DNA of 64,000 nucleotides from Mariprofundus sp. KV (GCF_013387475.1 NZ_VWNB01000014.1:1-64000); one strand, 5' to 3'; counted from the first letter of the stretch, positions 16,514 to 26,565 are shown. Notes: generated by a model from the sequence alone, not told the origin. Made by a program: numbers and translations.

Positions 16514-18784
16514 TTAAGAGTCGTCAGCTTCGCGGGCGGCGGCGATCGCGGCCATGTGTACGATGTCATCCACGCTTGCACCGGTCTGCAGCACATGCGC
16601 CTGATAAGGCAGTCCCAGCAGAATCGGGCCGATAGCGGTGCCACCACCGAGTTCACGCAGCAGTTTATAGGAGATATTACCCGCCTGCATGGTTGGGAAG
16701 ACGAGAATATTGGCCGGCTCTTTAAGTTTGCTGAACGGGTAGTGCTGCATAATGGCTGCATTAACAGCGGTATCAGCCTGCATTTCACCATCAACAACCA
16801 GATCAGGGCAGCGCTCATGCAGAATGCGCGTGGCCTCTGCAACCTTGAGGGTTTCGGGATGATCGGCACTGCCGAAGTTGGAGAATGAGAGCATGCCGAC
16901 GCGCGCCTCACAGCCCAGAGAAACCGCGGTTTCAGCGGCCAGTTCAGCGAGTCTGGCCAGCTGTTCGGCATTCATCTCGACATTCACCGTGCAGTCGGCC
17001 ATGAAGTAGGCACCGTTCTCCATGATCATGATGTACATACCGTAGACATGGTGATGGTGACCGGTGGTGTCGTGCCCGAGCACCTTCAGCAGCGGGCGCA
17101 GGACTGCCGGGTAGTGGGCCGTGCGGCCGGAGAGCATGCCATCGGCAAAACCCTGACGTACCAGCATGGAGCCGAGGATGTTGATATCACCGCGCAGTGT
17201 TTTCGCTGCATCATCGTGCAGGATGCCGTGGCGTTTGCGGTCAAAGTAGTAGGCATCGGCAAGGTTGGAGAAGCGGGCATCCTCAACAAGCGGATCGATC
17301 ACCTCAATACCATCGAGATCGAGCTGTGCATGCTGGCAGAGCGCATCCATCTGGGTTTTGCGGCCGATCAGAATCGGCGTGGCGATGCCGATCTCCTTCA
17401 TCTCAATGGCAGCACGTACTACAGTCTCATCCTCGCCTTCAGGCAGGACAAGGCGAAGCGGATTGGCTTTGGCTTTATCCATGATCATGCGCATGAACAG
17501 CCGTGACGAGTCAATACGACCGGCCAGCTCCTGGGCATAGGCAGAGGGATCAGTCAGCGGCTTGCGGGCTACGCCGGTTTCGGTGGCAGCTTTGGCCACT
17601 GCGACAGGCACGACTTCGATCAGGCGGGGATCAAACGGTTTGGGCAGGATATATTCAGGGCCGAAACGCAGCTCTTTGACGCCATAGGCTTTGAGTACCG
17701 ATGCAGGCACATCCTGGCGGGCAAGTTCAGCCAGTGCCCGCACAGCAGCCATCTTCATCTCCTCGTTAAAAGCGGTGGCTCTGGCATCGAGTGCGCCACG
17801 GAAGAGGAACGGGAATCCCAGTACGTTATTCACCTGATTGGGGTGATCGGAGCGGCCGGTCGCCATGATCAGATCATGGCGGGTCTGCATGGCCAGATCG
17901 TAATCAATCTCCGGGTCGGGATTGGCCATGGCAAATACGATCGGTTTGGCAGCCATCGAAAGCAGCATCTCCGGCGTGACCATATTACCCTGTGAAAGAC
18001 CGACAAATACATCGGCACCACTCATCGCCTCTTCCAGTGTGCGCTCAGCCCGCTCCGTTGCAAAGTAGGCTTTATGCGGTGGCATATTCTCATCACTGCC
18101 TTTGAAGATCACGCCTTTGCGATCAAGGAAGAGGATGTTTTCACGTTTGGCACCCAGCTGCTCGATCAGCTTCATGCAGGCGAAACCGGCAGCACCGGCA
18201 CCGAGGCAGACGATCTTCACCTCTTCAATGGCTTTATTCTGCAGGATCAGGGCATTGATAAAGGCGGCGGCAGTGATCACCGCCGTGCCGTGCTGATCAT
18301 CATGCAGAACCGGAATGTTCATGCGTTTCTTCAGCTCTTCTTCAATGATAAAACACTCAGGAGCCTTAATATCTTCAAGGTTGATGCCGCCAAATGTCGG
18401 CTCCATGCGCGCAACAGTATCGACGAATTTCATCGGATCGGTCTCATCCAGTTCGATATCGAAGACATCGATATCAGCAAAACGTTTGAACAGCACGCCT
18501 TTGCCTTCCATCACCGGCTTACCGGCCAGTGCGCCGATATTACCCAGTCCGAGTACTGCAGTGCCGTTACTGATCACACCAACGAGGTTGGCACGGGATG
18601 TATACTCATCAGCAAGTTCAGGATTATCTGCAATAGCCAGACACGGTTCTGCCACGCCCGGGCTGTAGGCCAGCGCCAGATCACGCTGGGTCAGGCACGG
18701 CTTGGTCGGTTGTACACAGATTTTTCCGGGAGTGGGCGAGCGATGATACTCCAGTGCTTCTTTTTTCATCGCATCTTTTGGCAT
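16514..18784 (-). CDS. maeB: NADP-dependent malic enzyme with phosphotransacetylase-like domain
   Basis: A 756-residue hybrid enzyme that decarboxylates malate to pyruvate with NADP. The malic enzyme N-terminal domain (about 15-165) shows YSPGVAEPC and [12 protein letters not shown]; the NAD(P) domain (about 166-400) shows [13 protein letters not shown]; the C terminus (about 430-750) is phosphate acetyltransferase-like ([14 protein letters not shown]), a regulatory domain in this family. The ATG at 18784 ([14 protein letters not shown]) has AGGAG upstream; the longer frame to 18901 would run into the divergent reductase gene. Supplies NADPH and pyruvate. Confidence 0.94.
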   Translation of the reverse strand: MPKDAMKKEALEYHRSPTPGKICVQPTKPCLTQRDLALAYSPGVAEPCLAIADNPELADEYTSRANLVGVISNGTAVLGLGNIGALAGKPVMEGKGVLFKRFADIDVFDIELDETDPMKFVDTVARMEPTFGGINLEDIKAPECFIIEEELKKRMNIPVLHDDQHGTAVITAAAFINALILQNKAIEEVKIVCLGAGAAGFACMKLIEQLGAKRENILFLDRKGVIFKGSDENMPPHKAYFATERAERTLEEAMSGADVFVGLSQGNMVTPEMLLSMAAKPIVFAMANPDPEIDYDLAMQTRHDLIMATGRSDHPNQVNNVLGFPFLFRGALDARATAFNEEMKMAAVRALAELARQDVPASVLKAYGVKELRFGPEYILPKPFDPRLIEVVPVAVAKAATETGVARKPLTDPSAYAQELAGRIDSSRLFMRMIMDKAKANPLRLVLPEGEDETVVRAAIEMKEIGIATPILIGRKTQMDALCQHAQLDLDGIEVIDPLVEDARFSNLADAYYFDRKRHGILHDDAAKTLRGDINILGSMLVRQGFADGMLSGRTAHYPAVLRPLLKVLGHDTTGHHHHVYGMYIMIMENGAYFMADCTVNVEMNAEQLARLAELAAETAVSLGCEARVGMLSFSNFGSADHPETLKVAEATRILHERCPDLVVDGEMQADTAVNAAIMQHYPFSKLKEPANILVFPTMQAGNISYKLLRELGGGTAIGPILLGLPYQAHVLQTGASVDDIVHMAAIAAAREADDS

Positions 18785-18859
18785 GGTGGGCTCCTGTGGT
18801 GTAATCTCATCGCGGAGCGCAATCATAGCGCCGAAGAAGAGCCGGGTCATGGAGGGAGT

Positions 18860-19768
18860 TTGAGAGTTGTTATTGCAGGAGCCGGGGCAGTGGGTTGTCA
18901 CTACGGTAGTCGGCTACAGCAGGCTGGAAATAGTGTGCGTTTTCTGGCCCGTGGCACTCATCTGAATGCCCTGCAGCAGCACGGTCTGCTGCATGAATCA
19001 GAAGGGAGCTCAGTGCGCTTGCATGTAGAGGCCATTGATCATTGCGCTGACATTGCTGATGCGGATGTGTTGATCTTATGCTGTAAAATGACGGCGCTAA
19101 TGCCGATGTTTGAAAGCCTGAGCGGGAAAATCGGAGCTGAGACGCTGCTAGTCACACTGCAGAATGGTGTGGAGGCCGTGGATTGGGTCACCACGAAGTT
19201 TCCGAATCATGCGATAGCTGCCGGCACTGCCTTTATTGGTGCAAGGCTTGAAGCGCCGGGCCATGTGATCCACTCAGCAGCCGGAAGCATCCGCCTGGGG
19301 CTGTGGCAGTCAGGGGCGGGGGATCGATTGCTGCCTGAACTGATTGCGCAGTTTAAAGCTGGAGGCGTGCCTGCACGTCGGGAGGCTGAGCCTGCGCTGA
19401 TGCTGTGGCGCAAACTGCTCTGGAATACAGGTTTTAATGCCATCACTGCGATTCACAGATGTTTTGCCAGTCAGATCTGTGAGCAGCCGGAGATGCTGGC
19501 CATAGCGCGATCTGCCATGGGGGAGACGGTGGCGGTGGCTCAGGCTGAAGGGATCAAGCTAGGTGAGGATGATATACAGGGCCATATCGATGTGACGCTA
19601 AGTATGGGGCCTGTTAAAACCAGTATGTGGCAGGATATTGAGGCGGGCCATGCAACTGAGGTGGAGTATCTCAATGGCCTTGTTGTGCGTCAGGGTGAAT
19701 TGCACGGCATCGCCACACCGGTGAATCGCATGCTGGTGGCACAGGTGCATGCGATCGAGGTTGCATGA
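18860..19768 (+). CDS. panE: 2-dehydropantoate 2-reductase (ketopantoate reductase)
   Basis: A 302-residue NADPH-dependent reductase of pantothenate and CoA synthesis. It has the dinucleotide loop VVIAGAGAVGCHYGSRL at the N terminus, the family lysine-containing segment LMLWRKLLWNTGFNAITA and the C-terminal helical part with VKTSMWQDIEAGHATEVEYLNG. I place the start at a TTG (18860) behind GGAGGGAG, because the fold begins exactly there; the much longer open frame upstream is only the open antisense of maeB. Other members of the ApbA/PanE family act on different keto-acids, so the substrate is inferred. Confidence 0.85.
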   Translation: MRVVIAGAGAVGCHYGSRLQQAGNSVRFLARGTHLNALQQHGLLHESEGSSVRLHVEAIDHCADIADADVLILCCKMTALMPMFESLSGKIGAETLLVTLQNGVEAVDWVTTKFPNHAIAAGTAFIGARLEAPGHVIHSAAGSIRLGLWQSGAGDRLLPELIAQFKAGGVPARREAEPALMLWRKLLWNTGFNAITAIHRCFASQICEQPEMLAIARSAMGETVAVAQAEGIKLGEDDIQGHIDVTLSMGPVKTSMWQDIEAGHATEVEYLNGLVVRQGELHGIATPVNRMLVAQVHAIEVA

Positions 19769-19775
19769 TGATCGC

Positions 19776-21707
19776 CTACTTCAGAGCTGCCGGAGCGCCG
19801 AGCAGATAACCCTGCATGGCATTGATGCCGAGTGACTTCAGGCATTCGTAATCAGCTTCGGACTCCACATGTTCGGCGATGACCTGCATATCCAGGCCGT
19901 GAGCAATATCGGTGAGCGTCTGCAGGAAAAAGCGGTTGTCACTGTTGGTTGAGATATTACGAATATATCTGCCATCGAGCTTAATATAATCGAGTTTAAG
20001 CTGACGCAGTGTGCGGAATGAGCTGAGTTTGCTGCCAAAATGCTCCATCACCACTTTGCCGCCAGCGGCGTGGATCAGATCGATCAGACGCATGCTGGTG
20101 TCGATCTGCTCAAGCAGGCCATGTTCACTGATTTCGAAAAGTATCGATGCGGCAGCCTTGCGGTGCTCCTGCAGCCGGGATTCAAGCCAGTTGATAAAGC
20201 CACCGTGATGAATGGAGCGGGTGGAGAGGTTGATCGCCAGAGGTAGCGGTTGGCTAGCGGCCTCAATGGTGGTGATCACCTGTTTGATGACATAACAGTC
20301 CAGCTCCCGATTCAGCTCAAGTCGATCTGCCATGGCGGCAAAGGAGCCGGGAGCAATCGCGTTGCCGTTGTCATCTTGAATACGAATCAGGGTTTCATGG
20401 TAAAGCGGCTGCTTCTGCGCATTCATCACCGGTTGAAAGAGGAGGCGAATGGCGCTCTCCTGCATCGACCGGTTGATCAGCTCTCTCCATGCAATGGAGC
20501 TTTCTGCATCAACAGCGTGGCCGCTGACAAAGCAGCTGTTTGGCCCCTGATGCAGGGCAGAGGCTAGGGCTGTATCGGCCTGGGCAAGCACTGAACCAGC
20601 CTGATCTTCTTCGTGAAAACGGACACAACCAATGTGCCCAATGCCATCTACCGCTAAAGATAGCGAGAGCTCCTGTAGTGCCTGGCTGCAATCTTCAGCG
20701 AATTTGCTGCCATCATCCGCACTGATCAGGGGCAGGATGATGCCGAATTCAGCGCCCTTGGTGCGGGCTGCTACAGCCAGCGGGTATGGCTGAGTCATGT
20801 CGGTAATCATAGCAGCAAGCGAAGTGAGAAGTTCATCGCCACGCTGGAAACCGTGCGTTTTGTTATAGTCGGAGAAGTGGCTTACGCGAATCAGAAGCAG
20901 GGCACCTGAACCGGCATGCTCCCTCTCTTTGATGTTGTGTTCGAGTGCTGCGAGAAATCCCCTGCGGTTCATTAGGCCGGTCAGATCATCAAAGTGCGCC
21001 TCTCTGCGCATCATCTCGGCGCGCTCAGTCAGGTTCTCGATGCTACTTTTCACCTTGATCGATAAACGGTTCATCGCTTCGACAACACGGCGTAGTTCAC
21101 GTGTGGCGGGAACCCGCTCCAGGGTAGGGAACTCACGATTGCATATGGCATCAGCCTGCTGCTCTACATCATGCAGCGGTTTGAGAATGGTGCGCAGAAT
21201 CAGAGTGGTACCGAGCAGGGCGACGATAAATGCGATTATCGACCACCAGAAAATCTCAAGCGTGGTCTGCCACAGCTTCTGGTAGGCAAAACCGGGGTGT
21301 GCGACCAGTTGCAGTCGCCCAGCCTGACTCCAGCCTGTGGTGATCATGGTCTCTGCTGAAGCTGCCTGCAGTGGTAGCCGGTTGATAAACCACGCCGGGA
21401 CACCGGCGATCATGCGGTTGTTCTGGCGCTGAATCAGCTCTTCACCGGAGATCGAAGTGATGGTGAGCGACTGGTAGTAACCACTGTCAAAGAGGGCATT
21501 GACCATGGTGTTCATGGTTGCGATATCCTTGCTTTTCATATGCGGCACCAGTGAGACGCCCAGTGAGCTGGCGCTGTTCTGGGTCTGGGTGGCAAGTTGA
21601 TCGATCAGGTAGGCGCGGGTGTTCTCCACGCTGATCCAGAAGGTTCCCGAGAAGATAAGCAGGAAGACAGTGAGAATCAGTGTGATAAGTTGGCGTGATA
21701 GTGTCAT
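19776..21707 (-). CDS. lapD: LapD-like c-di-GMP receptor (periplasmic domain, HAMP, degenerate GGDEF and EAL)
   Basis: A 643-residue inner-membrane receptor. The order is membrane helix (about 8-28), LapD/MoxY-type periplasmic domain (29-145), second helix (about 150-172), HAMP (175-225), GGDEF-like domain (235-395) and EAL-like domain (410-640). The cyclase signature is KGAEF, not GGDEF, and the phosphodiesterase signature is ETLIR with EHFGSK where active enzymes have DFG, so neither should be catalytic. In Pseudomonas, LapD bound to c-di-GMP holds the protease LapG away from the adhesin. Here the lapG-like gene is immediately upstream with an ATGA overlap. The start has AAGGAG. Confidence 0.85.
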   Translation of the reverse strand: MTLSRQLITLILTVFLLIFSGTFWISVENTRAYLIDQLATQTQNSASSLGVSLVPHMKSKDIATMNTMVNALFDSGYYQSLTITSISGEELIQRQNNRMIAGVPAWFINRLPLQAASAETMITTGWSQAGRLQLVAHPGFAYQKLWQTTLEIFWWSIIAFIVALLGTTLILRTILKPLHDVEQQADAICNREFPTLERVPATRELRRVVEAMNRLSIKVKSSIENLTERAEMMRREAHFDDLTGLMNRRGFLAALEHNIKEREHAGSGALLLIRVSHFSDYNKTHGFQRGDELLTSLAAMITDMTQPYPLAVAARTKGAEFGIILPLISADDGSKFAEDCSQALQELSLSLAVDGIGHIGCVRFHEEDQAGSVLAQADTALASALHQGPNSCFVSGHAVDAESSIAWRELINRSMQESAIRLLFQPVMNAQKQPLYHETLIRIQDDNGNAIAPGSFAAMADRLELNRELDCYVIKQVITTIEAASQPLPLAINLSTRSIHHGGFINWLESRLQEHRKAAASILFEISEHGLLEQIDTSMRLIDLIHAAGGKVVMEHFGSKLSSFRTLRQLKLDYIKLDGRYIRNISTNSDNRFFLQTLTDIAHGLDMQVIAEHVESEADYECLKSLGINAMQGYLLGAPAALK

Positions 21708-22444
21708 GGGACACTCCTTTGCTGCTGTGTTGGACTGGTTGTCGGGTCGCGACCGAACTCCCGCTCCTGACGGATACGGATATTCAGGTCACGCCATAGA
21801 TTGATGCGCTGTGAACCACCGAGAATGCCGCGCCCGCGCTCTTTGGACATCCAGAGGTAGTCACCGTTAAAGCTGTAGACGGGAATCAGGTCGGGGCGCT
21901 GTGAAGCCGGTTTTATTTTATCGATCAGATTATCGAGGATCAGGGGTTCGCTTTCAGGCGTTTCGTAGTAGGCCAGTACCATGTGCGCCTGATTCAGTTC
22001 TACCGCCGTGACATAGGTGATGCGCAGTTTTTCATCGGGGATGCCCAATTCACGAAGGGTGAAATATTTGGCGATGGAGAAATCTTCGCAGTCGCCGCCA
22101 TTGGTTGAGAGCATCTCAACCGGCGTAGCCCAGAAATCACGATCACCCCAGTGCTCCTCATCAGAGATAAAGCGGATACGGTTAAAAAAGCTGTTGACCT
22201 TGTTCAGCGTCTGCCGGTCACTCTGTTCGGCATGCTCTTGAATCAGGTTTTGCCAGTTGATGATGCGTGTTTTGGCGGCAGTGCCGAACTGTTGCGCTAT
22301 TTTATTGAGAAATTCGGGGGAAAAGCCGGTGTTGCCCGCCACGGTCAGGGTGACCGCAAACATGATCCAGATCAGCAGTGGCAGCTTGATGGCGGCAGGT
22401 TTCAGCAGGGGCTCCTTGTATGCCTTAATAGTAGTGAGAGCCAA
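21704..22444 (-). CDS. lapG: LapG-like periplasmic transglutaminase-type cysteine protease
   Basis: A protease of about 246 residues of the BTLCP family. It has a hydrophobic N-terminal signal segment (LPLLIWIMFAVTL) and the catalytic triad Cys in NGGDCEDFS, His in QAHMVLAYY and Asp in LILDNL. LapG cleaves a di-alanine site near the N terminus of LapA-type adhesins and releases them from the surface when c-di-GMP is low. The start at 22444 is a TTG with poor context, so the true start may lie slightly downstream. It is followed by lapD. No LapA homologue or type I secretion genes are in the window. Confidence 0.85.
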   Translation of the reverse strand: MALTTIKAYKEPLLKPAAIKLPLLIWIMFAVTLTVAGNTGFSPEFLNKIAQQFGTAAKTRIINWQNLIQEHAEQSDRQTLNKVNSFFNRIRFISDEEHWGDRDFWATPVEMLSTNGGDCEDFSIAKYFTLRELGIPDEKLRITYVTAVELNQAHMVLAYYETPESEPLILDNLIDKIKPASQRPDLIPVYSFNGDYLWMSKERGRGILGGSQRINLWRDLNIRIRQEREFGRDPTTSPTQQQRSVP

Positions 22445-22484
22445 GCATGAAACAACCTGTTTGACCAGTATTTCAAGGGGTAAT

Positions 22485-22519
22485 AAAAAAGGCAGGAGAG
22501 AAACTCTCCTGCCTTTTTA
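22485..22519. terminator. bidirectional intrinsic terminator after flgE
   Basis: A nearly perfect hairpin: AAAAAGGCAGGAGAG, a 3-base loop, then its complement ending in TTTTT. It lies between the flgE stop (minus strand) and the lapG start, so it ends the fliK-flgD-flgE transcript. Confidence 0.92.
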
Positions 22520-22537
22520 GGATCTACCAGTTAGCGA

Positions 22538-23917
22538 TTAACGCTTAACCTGCATCAGCGATGAGAGCATCTGGTCAGTGGTGAGGATGGTTTTTGAGTT
22601 GGCCTCATAACCACGCTGTACCACGATCAGTTTTACGAACTCATTGGCCAGATCCACGTTGGACTGCTCCAGTGCGTATGGCGAGATGGTTCCCATACCA
22701 CCGGAGCCGGGCAGACTCAGTACTGGTGAGCCCGATGCGATGGTCTCACTCAACTGGTTACTACCGACATGGCTCAGTACCGCATCATTAGGGAACTTGG
22801 CCAGTGCAACCTGATAGAGTGCACGACGCTGACCGTTGGTGAACACACCGAAGATCTTGCCGGCTGAGTCGGTTTCCAGTTTATCCAGGAAGCCTGCCGG
22901 GAAGCCGTCACGGGTCATCTGACGGGTAGCGAATGCACCGGCCATCTGTACGGTGCCGTCAAGACCGGTACCGGTGATGCCCTGAGCATCGGCGGTGGTT
23001 GCATTACCATAGTTGAAGCTGATGGTGCTTGGTGCCGCATTGGCCCAGCTGATGACCAGATTTGGAGAGATCTCATTGACCAGTTCACCGGTAGGTCCGA
23101 ATTCCAGAGTCTGTGTGCCGCTTAGTGGTGTATCTACGACACCTGCAGTTACGCCTGATGCCGTTGGTGCACCGATTTCGGTTGCCAGGCCGGGAGTACC
23201 ACCGATTTCAGCGCCATCAACCGATGCGTGCCAGTCCCAGACGATATTACCGGCAGCATTGAGCCCCATCTTGGTGAACTGAAGGCTGACCGGATGGGTT
23301 TGACCCAGAGAGTCGAAGACGTTTACTTCGGCTTTGTAGTGGAAGGTGGCGGGGTCAGCCGGATCAAAGACTGTACCGGTAGGTAGCACCGTGGCATTGG
23401 AGTCGAGTGTGACACCTGCTGTGACGCCGGTAGTTGCCTGTGCCTGTGCTGCAAGGTTGGCAAAGGTAATATCAGTTACATTACCGATTGCACGGCCGGT
23501 CACATCATCCACGGCAAAGCCCTGTACCACATTACCCTGTGCATTGATCAGGTTGAAATCCTTATCCAGAATGAATGCACCGGCACGGGAGTAGACCAGA
23601 GAATCGGTAGCCGGATCACGCAGTGCGAAGAGGCCGTTACCGTTGATCGCCATATCGGTCGGGCTGGTGGTATTCTGCAGGGATCCCTGCTGCTGGTCGC
23701 GTGTGATTGAACCGATACGCACACCGTTACCTACCTGGTTGGCAATATTGGATCGGGTCACGCCCACAGTCTGTGAGAGCACATCCGAAAAGTTTACGTT
23801 CTGACTTTTAAAGCCGAGTGAGTTTACGTTGGCGATGTTGTCACCAACGATTCGAACTGCCTCACCGAATGATGAAAGGCCTGAGGCGCCGATGAAGAGT
23901 GCATTATAAATACCCAT
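22538..23917 (-). CDS. flgE: flagellar hook protein FlgE
   Basis: The structural subunit of the flagellar hook, 459 residues. The conserved N terminus GASGLSSFGEAVRIVGDNIAN and the C-terminal heptad region SNVDLANEFVKLIVVQRGYE match rod/hook proteins; the Thr/Ala/Gly-rich middle forms the exposed domains. AAAGGAG precedes the ATG. It is the last gene of the fliK-flgD-flgE operon. Confidence 0.95.
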   Translation of the reverse strand: MGIYNALFIGASGLSSFGEAVRIVGDNIANVNSLGFKSQNVNFSDVLSQTVGVTRSNIANQVGNGVRIGSITRDQQQGSLQNTTSPTDMAINGNGLFALRDPATDSLVYSRAGAFILDKDFNLINAQGNVVQGFAVDDVTGRAIGNVTDITFANLAAQAQATTGVTAGVTLDSNATVLPTGTVFDPADPATFHYKAEVNVFDSLGQTHPVSLQFTKMGLNAAGNIVWDWHASVDGAEIGGTPGLATEIGAPTASGVTAGVVDTPLSGTQTLEFGPTGELVNEISPNLVISWANAAPSTISFNYGNATTADAQGITGTGLDGTVQMAGAFATRQMTRDGFPAGFLDKLETDSAGKIFGVFTNGQRRALYQVALAKFPNDAVLSHVGSNQLSETIASGSPVLSLPGSGGMGTISPYALEQSNVDLANEFVKLIVVQRGYEANSKTILTTDQMLSSLMQVKR

Positions 23918-23950
23918 GTTGTTCTCCTTTAAATCTTATTTTTATTCCGC

Positions 23951-24625
23951 TCAGATGCGGAGTTCTGAAATGTCTGTGATCGAAACCGGAACACCGTTTA
24001 CGACCAGTGAAGTACCTGAAGCGCTGAAGCGAACCGCTTCAACAACACCTGTGCGCTGAACCGTGGCAGTAACCTCATTGCCGTTAAGATCAAGTGCGCT
24101 CACACCAATAAGATATGTACCCTGAGGTGCAGTTGCGCCTGAATCGGTCAGTCCATCCCATACCAGAGGGTTGGCGCCGGCATTGAGGCTGCCCTGCATG
24201 GTGCGAACCGGATTTCCATCCGCATCGTAGATGAATACCAGCCCATCCGGGGCGTTGGCGTCCATCTGGACATTGAAGTTCTGGGATGTGCCATTGAACT
24301 CGATGAAACTCTGGTTCATGGTCACGGTATGGCCCAGATAGCTGGCACCATCAGCGCTGCCGCCTACACCTTTGCCACCGGTGCCACCTGCTCCAACCAG
24401 CTGCTCAAGCAGCTTATTGGTCGTGGTCTGCTGCTCAACCATATTGAACTGCGCCAGCTGCTGAGACATGGCTGTTGCATCCTGAGGCTTCATGGGATCC
24501 TGGAACTTCATCTGCGCCACCAGCAGTTTAAGGAAAATATCTTTCTGGCCGATGTCGCTGTTAGAGGCAGGAGCCTTGTATGCGTTGGTGTTGATGGTCG
24601 AGGCATCTGTTGCTGTTAAAGCCAT
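23951..24625 (-). CDS. flgD: flagellar hook assembly scaffold FlgD
   Basis: The hook-capping protein, 224 residues, which helps FlgE subunits polymerise. The N-terminal signature DIFLKLLVAQMKFQDPM followed by QLAQFNMVEQQ is typical, and the C terminus carries the FlgD tudor/Ig-like region (FIYDADGNPVRTM). GGAGGA precedes the ATG. It stands between fliK and flgE. Confidence 0.94.
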   Translation of the reverse strand: MALTATDASTINTNAYKAPASNSDIGQKDIFLKLLVAQMKFQDPMKPQDATAMSQQLAQFNMVEQQTTTNKLLEQLVGAGGTGGKGVGGSADGASYLGHTVTMNQSFIEFNGTSQNFNVQMDANAPDGLVFIYDADGNPVRTMQGSLNAGANPLVWDGLTDSGATAPQGTYLIGVSALDLNGNEVTATVQRTGVVEAVRFSASGTSLVVNGVPVSITDISELRI

Positions 24626-24634
24626 AGTATCCTC

Positions 24635-26251
24635 CTAAACCCGGATGCTCAGACCGCTCTCTGCAGTGCGAACGGGCTGCTGCATCGATTGGGCTGTCTG
24701 GGTCTCTTTGCTTCCTGTTTCATCCGATTTAGCAAAAGCGCTTCCTGAGCCGCTACTGTCGGAGCCAAATCCACTCTCCTGGCTCTGTGAGCCCATGGAG
24801 AAGCCGGAGAGATCAAATCCCTGCTGTGCAAGGGCGGCTCTCAAGACCGGCAGTTGCTGATCAATGGCGGCGCGGGTTGTGCCCTGATCGACAACCATAT
24901 GCACCTGTAGCTGTTTGCTGGCATCGGTCTGCAGGGTGATCTGAATCTTGCCAAGATGCGCAGGGTCAAGCTGGATCTCCAGTTTGGTCTGACCATTGCT
25001 GGCGGAGTGGGCGATATGATTCATGCTGTCAAACACGCTCATCACCGGGGCGGCTTTGCTGGTCAGGTAACTCTGAAACTGAGTGTTACCGGCTGAAGCG
25101 GTTGCACCGGAACGGCTGTCGCCACTCATGGCTGACATAGCACGGCCATCCTGTGCGCCCTTGTCTGATGACTGGCTTCCGGCATCAGGTGTAGAGGCTT
25201 CAGCGATGGTGTTCTGAACCACTGTCGCGGCTGCACTGGCCTGAACCGCACTCTGCTGAGGCTGTCCATGCGCGTTTTTGCCCTGCAGGTGGTTTTGAAC
25301 AGCGGCAGCAAATGCTGCGCCATTGCTGGTTTTACCTAAGCCTGTCTCTTTGACTTCAACGTCCAGGTGGGTTGCGGTATTGGCGGCGATGGTTTTTGCA
25401 TCATGGTTTGCCGCAGCCGTTGTTGCCGCTTTCTGAGCAGATCGCTGACCCTCTTTCACTAAACCTGAAGCTGCCGCTTCCGCCGGATTCAGGTCTTTTG
25501 TCAGCTGAGCCGATGTCTCAGTCTTGGCGATAGTGGACTCGGCTTTCTCACCTTTGACCAGCTGCGTAGCGGTCTCAGGCTTGCCGATAGTCAATTCGGC
25601 TTTCTCACCCTTGACCAGTTGCGTAGCGGTCTCAGGCTTGCCGATAGTCAATTCGGCTTTCTCACCTTTGACCAGCTGCGTAGCGGTCTCAGGCTTGCCG
25701 ATAGTCAATTCGGCTTTCTCACCCTTGACCAGCTGCGTAGCGGTCTCAGGCTTGCCGATAGTCAATTCGGCTTTCTCACCTTTGACCAGCTGCGTAGCGG
25801 TCTCAGGCTTGCCGATAGTGAACTCGGCTTTCTCACCCTTGCCCGGCTGAACAGTTGTATCAGGCTTGCCGATGGTGAACTGTGACTGCTCGCCTTTTTT
25901 CCTCTGATTCATGGCTTCAGGATTGCCGATGATGAACGTTGCTTTTTCACCTTTAACAGGTTTCGTTGCAGCTTCGACTTTTTCACCTGCAAACAGAACA
26001 GTGGCTACAGCTGTGCCATTTTCGGTTGCTTTCTTTTTAGTGAGAGGATCCTGTTCGGCCACTTTCGCTACGAACTTACCTTTCTTGAGTGCCAGCGCGT
26101 CTGGTTCCGTGGCAGTAAACAGCCCTTTGCCTTTGCCCTGACCCTGCTTATCCAGCATAGCCATGAGTTTGGCGAAGAGGCCACCTTTTGCCGACTTCCC
26201 TGATTTACCTAAGATGCCGGATAGGCCGGTTCCATTTATTTGTTCGATCAT
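24635..26251 (-). CDS. fliK: flagellar hook-length control protein FliK with tandem repeats
   Basis: About 538 residues. The C-terminal Flg_hook domain (about 415-490) is clear in LEIQLDPAHLGKIQITL and VLRAALAQQGFDLSGF; it switches export specificity when the hook is finished. The N-terminal half is a low-complexity ruler-like region with a 19-residue tandem repeat (units such as KGEKAELTIGKPETATQLV). Two ATGs are close together (26260 and 26251); I chose the shorter, MIEQINGTGLSG. First gene of the operon with flgD and flgE. Confidence 0.85.
   Translation of the reverse strand: MIEQINGTGLSGILGKSGKSAKGGLFAKLMAMLDKQGQGKGKGLFTATEPDALALKKGKFVAKVAEQDPLTKKKATENGTAVATVLFAGEKVEAATKPVKGEKATFIIGNPEAMNQRKKGEQSQFTIGKPDTTVQPGKGEKAEFTIGKPETATQLVKGEKAELTIGKPETATQLVKGEKAELTIGKPETATQLVKGEKAELTIGKPETATQLVKGEKAELTIGKPETATQLVKGEKAESTIAKTETSAQLTKDLNPAEAAASGLVKEGQRSAQKAATTAAANHDAKTIAANTATHLDVEVKETGLGKTSNGAAFAAAVQNHLQGKNAHGQPQQSAVQASAAATVVQNTIAEASTPDAGSQSSDKGAQDGRAMSAMSGDSRSGATASAGNTQFQSYLTSKAAPVMSVFDSMNHIAHSASNGQTKLEIQLDPAHLGKIQITLQTDASKQLQVHMVVDQGTTRAAIDQQLPVLRAALAQQGFDLSGFSMGSQSQESGFGSDSSGSGSAFAKSDETGSKETQTAQSMQQPVRTAESGLSIRV
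25530..25950 (-). repeat. 57-bp tandem repeat inside fliK
   Basis: A 57-base unit coding for 19 residues. Four units are identical at protein level (KGEKAELTIG...), one differs by L to F, one by L to S with further changes, and two or three more diverged units flank them. Neighbouring copies differ only at a few third positions (CCC/CCT, CAG/CAA), so expansion was recent. Confidence 0.9.
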
Positions 26252-26340
26252 GCCAACCATTGAGCATTTTTTGGGCCATATAGAAAACCGTTTAAAAACA
26301 ACTGTTTATAGGTAAAGTGGAAGTTTTGTCTGGGCAATGT

Positions 26341-26557
26341 TTGCCTGTTGCTGGAAAAAGTTTCCATATGGTTTCGCAGTGGCGGCAATCTTTTCCAGCT
26401 TCAAAAGTTGATCAAACAGCACATTCGGGATGTTCATCCCAAGGCAGTAATTCTTGTGATTCTATCTCATGAGCATCGAAAATATAATCATCCGAGACTG
26501 GTCGTAAGTCGACATCCGATGAAGTGCTTCAGTTAGCGTTGATAGGTAGTGAGTGAA
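26341..26557. other. intergenic region upstream of fliK, no supported gene
   Basis: A 62-residue frame on the plus strand (from about 26348) contains HPKAVILVILSHEH, but it has no clear ribosome site and no family I recognise. It may be a remnant or chance. The region should hold the fliK operon promoter. Confidence 0.4.
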
Positions 26558-26565
26558 TAAAAAAG

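Noticed and set aside
18074-18859. Long open plus-strand frame giving a 564-residue fusion with the ketopantoate reductase
   Set aside because: It is antisense to well-conserved maeB codons; the reductase fold begins at 18860 next to a ribosome site.
25524-25850. Repetitive plus-strand frame opposite fliK
   Set aside because: It is the antisense of the 57-bp repeat, open only because the unit length is a multiple of three.
25530-25950. Regularly spaced repeats as a CRISPR-like array
   Set aside because: The repeats are contiguous and in frame within fliK, with no unique spacers.
26252-26280. A -24/-12-like sequence (TGGCCC, then TGCT with correct 10-base spacing) in front of fliK
   Set aside because: The predicted transcription start would fall on the start codon, giving a leaderless message; the match is also incomplete.
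26348-26536. 62-residue plus-strand frame upstream of the fliK operon
   Set aside because: No clear ribosome site and no family I recognise; left as unresolved intergenic sequence.
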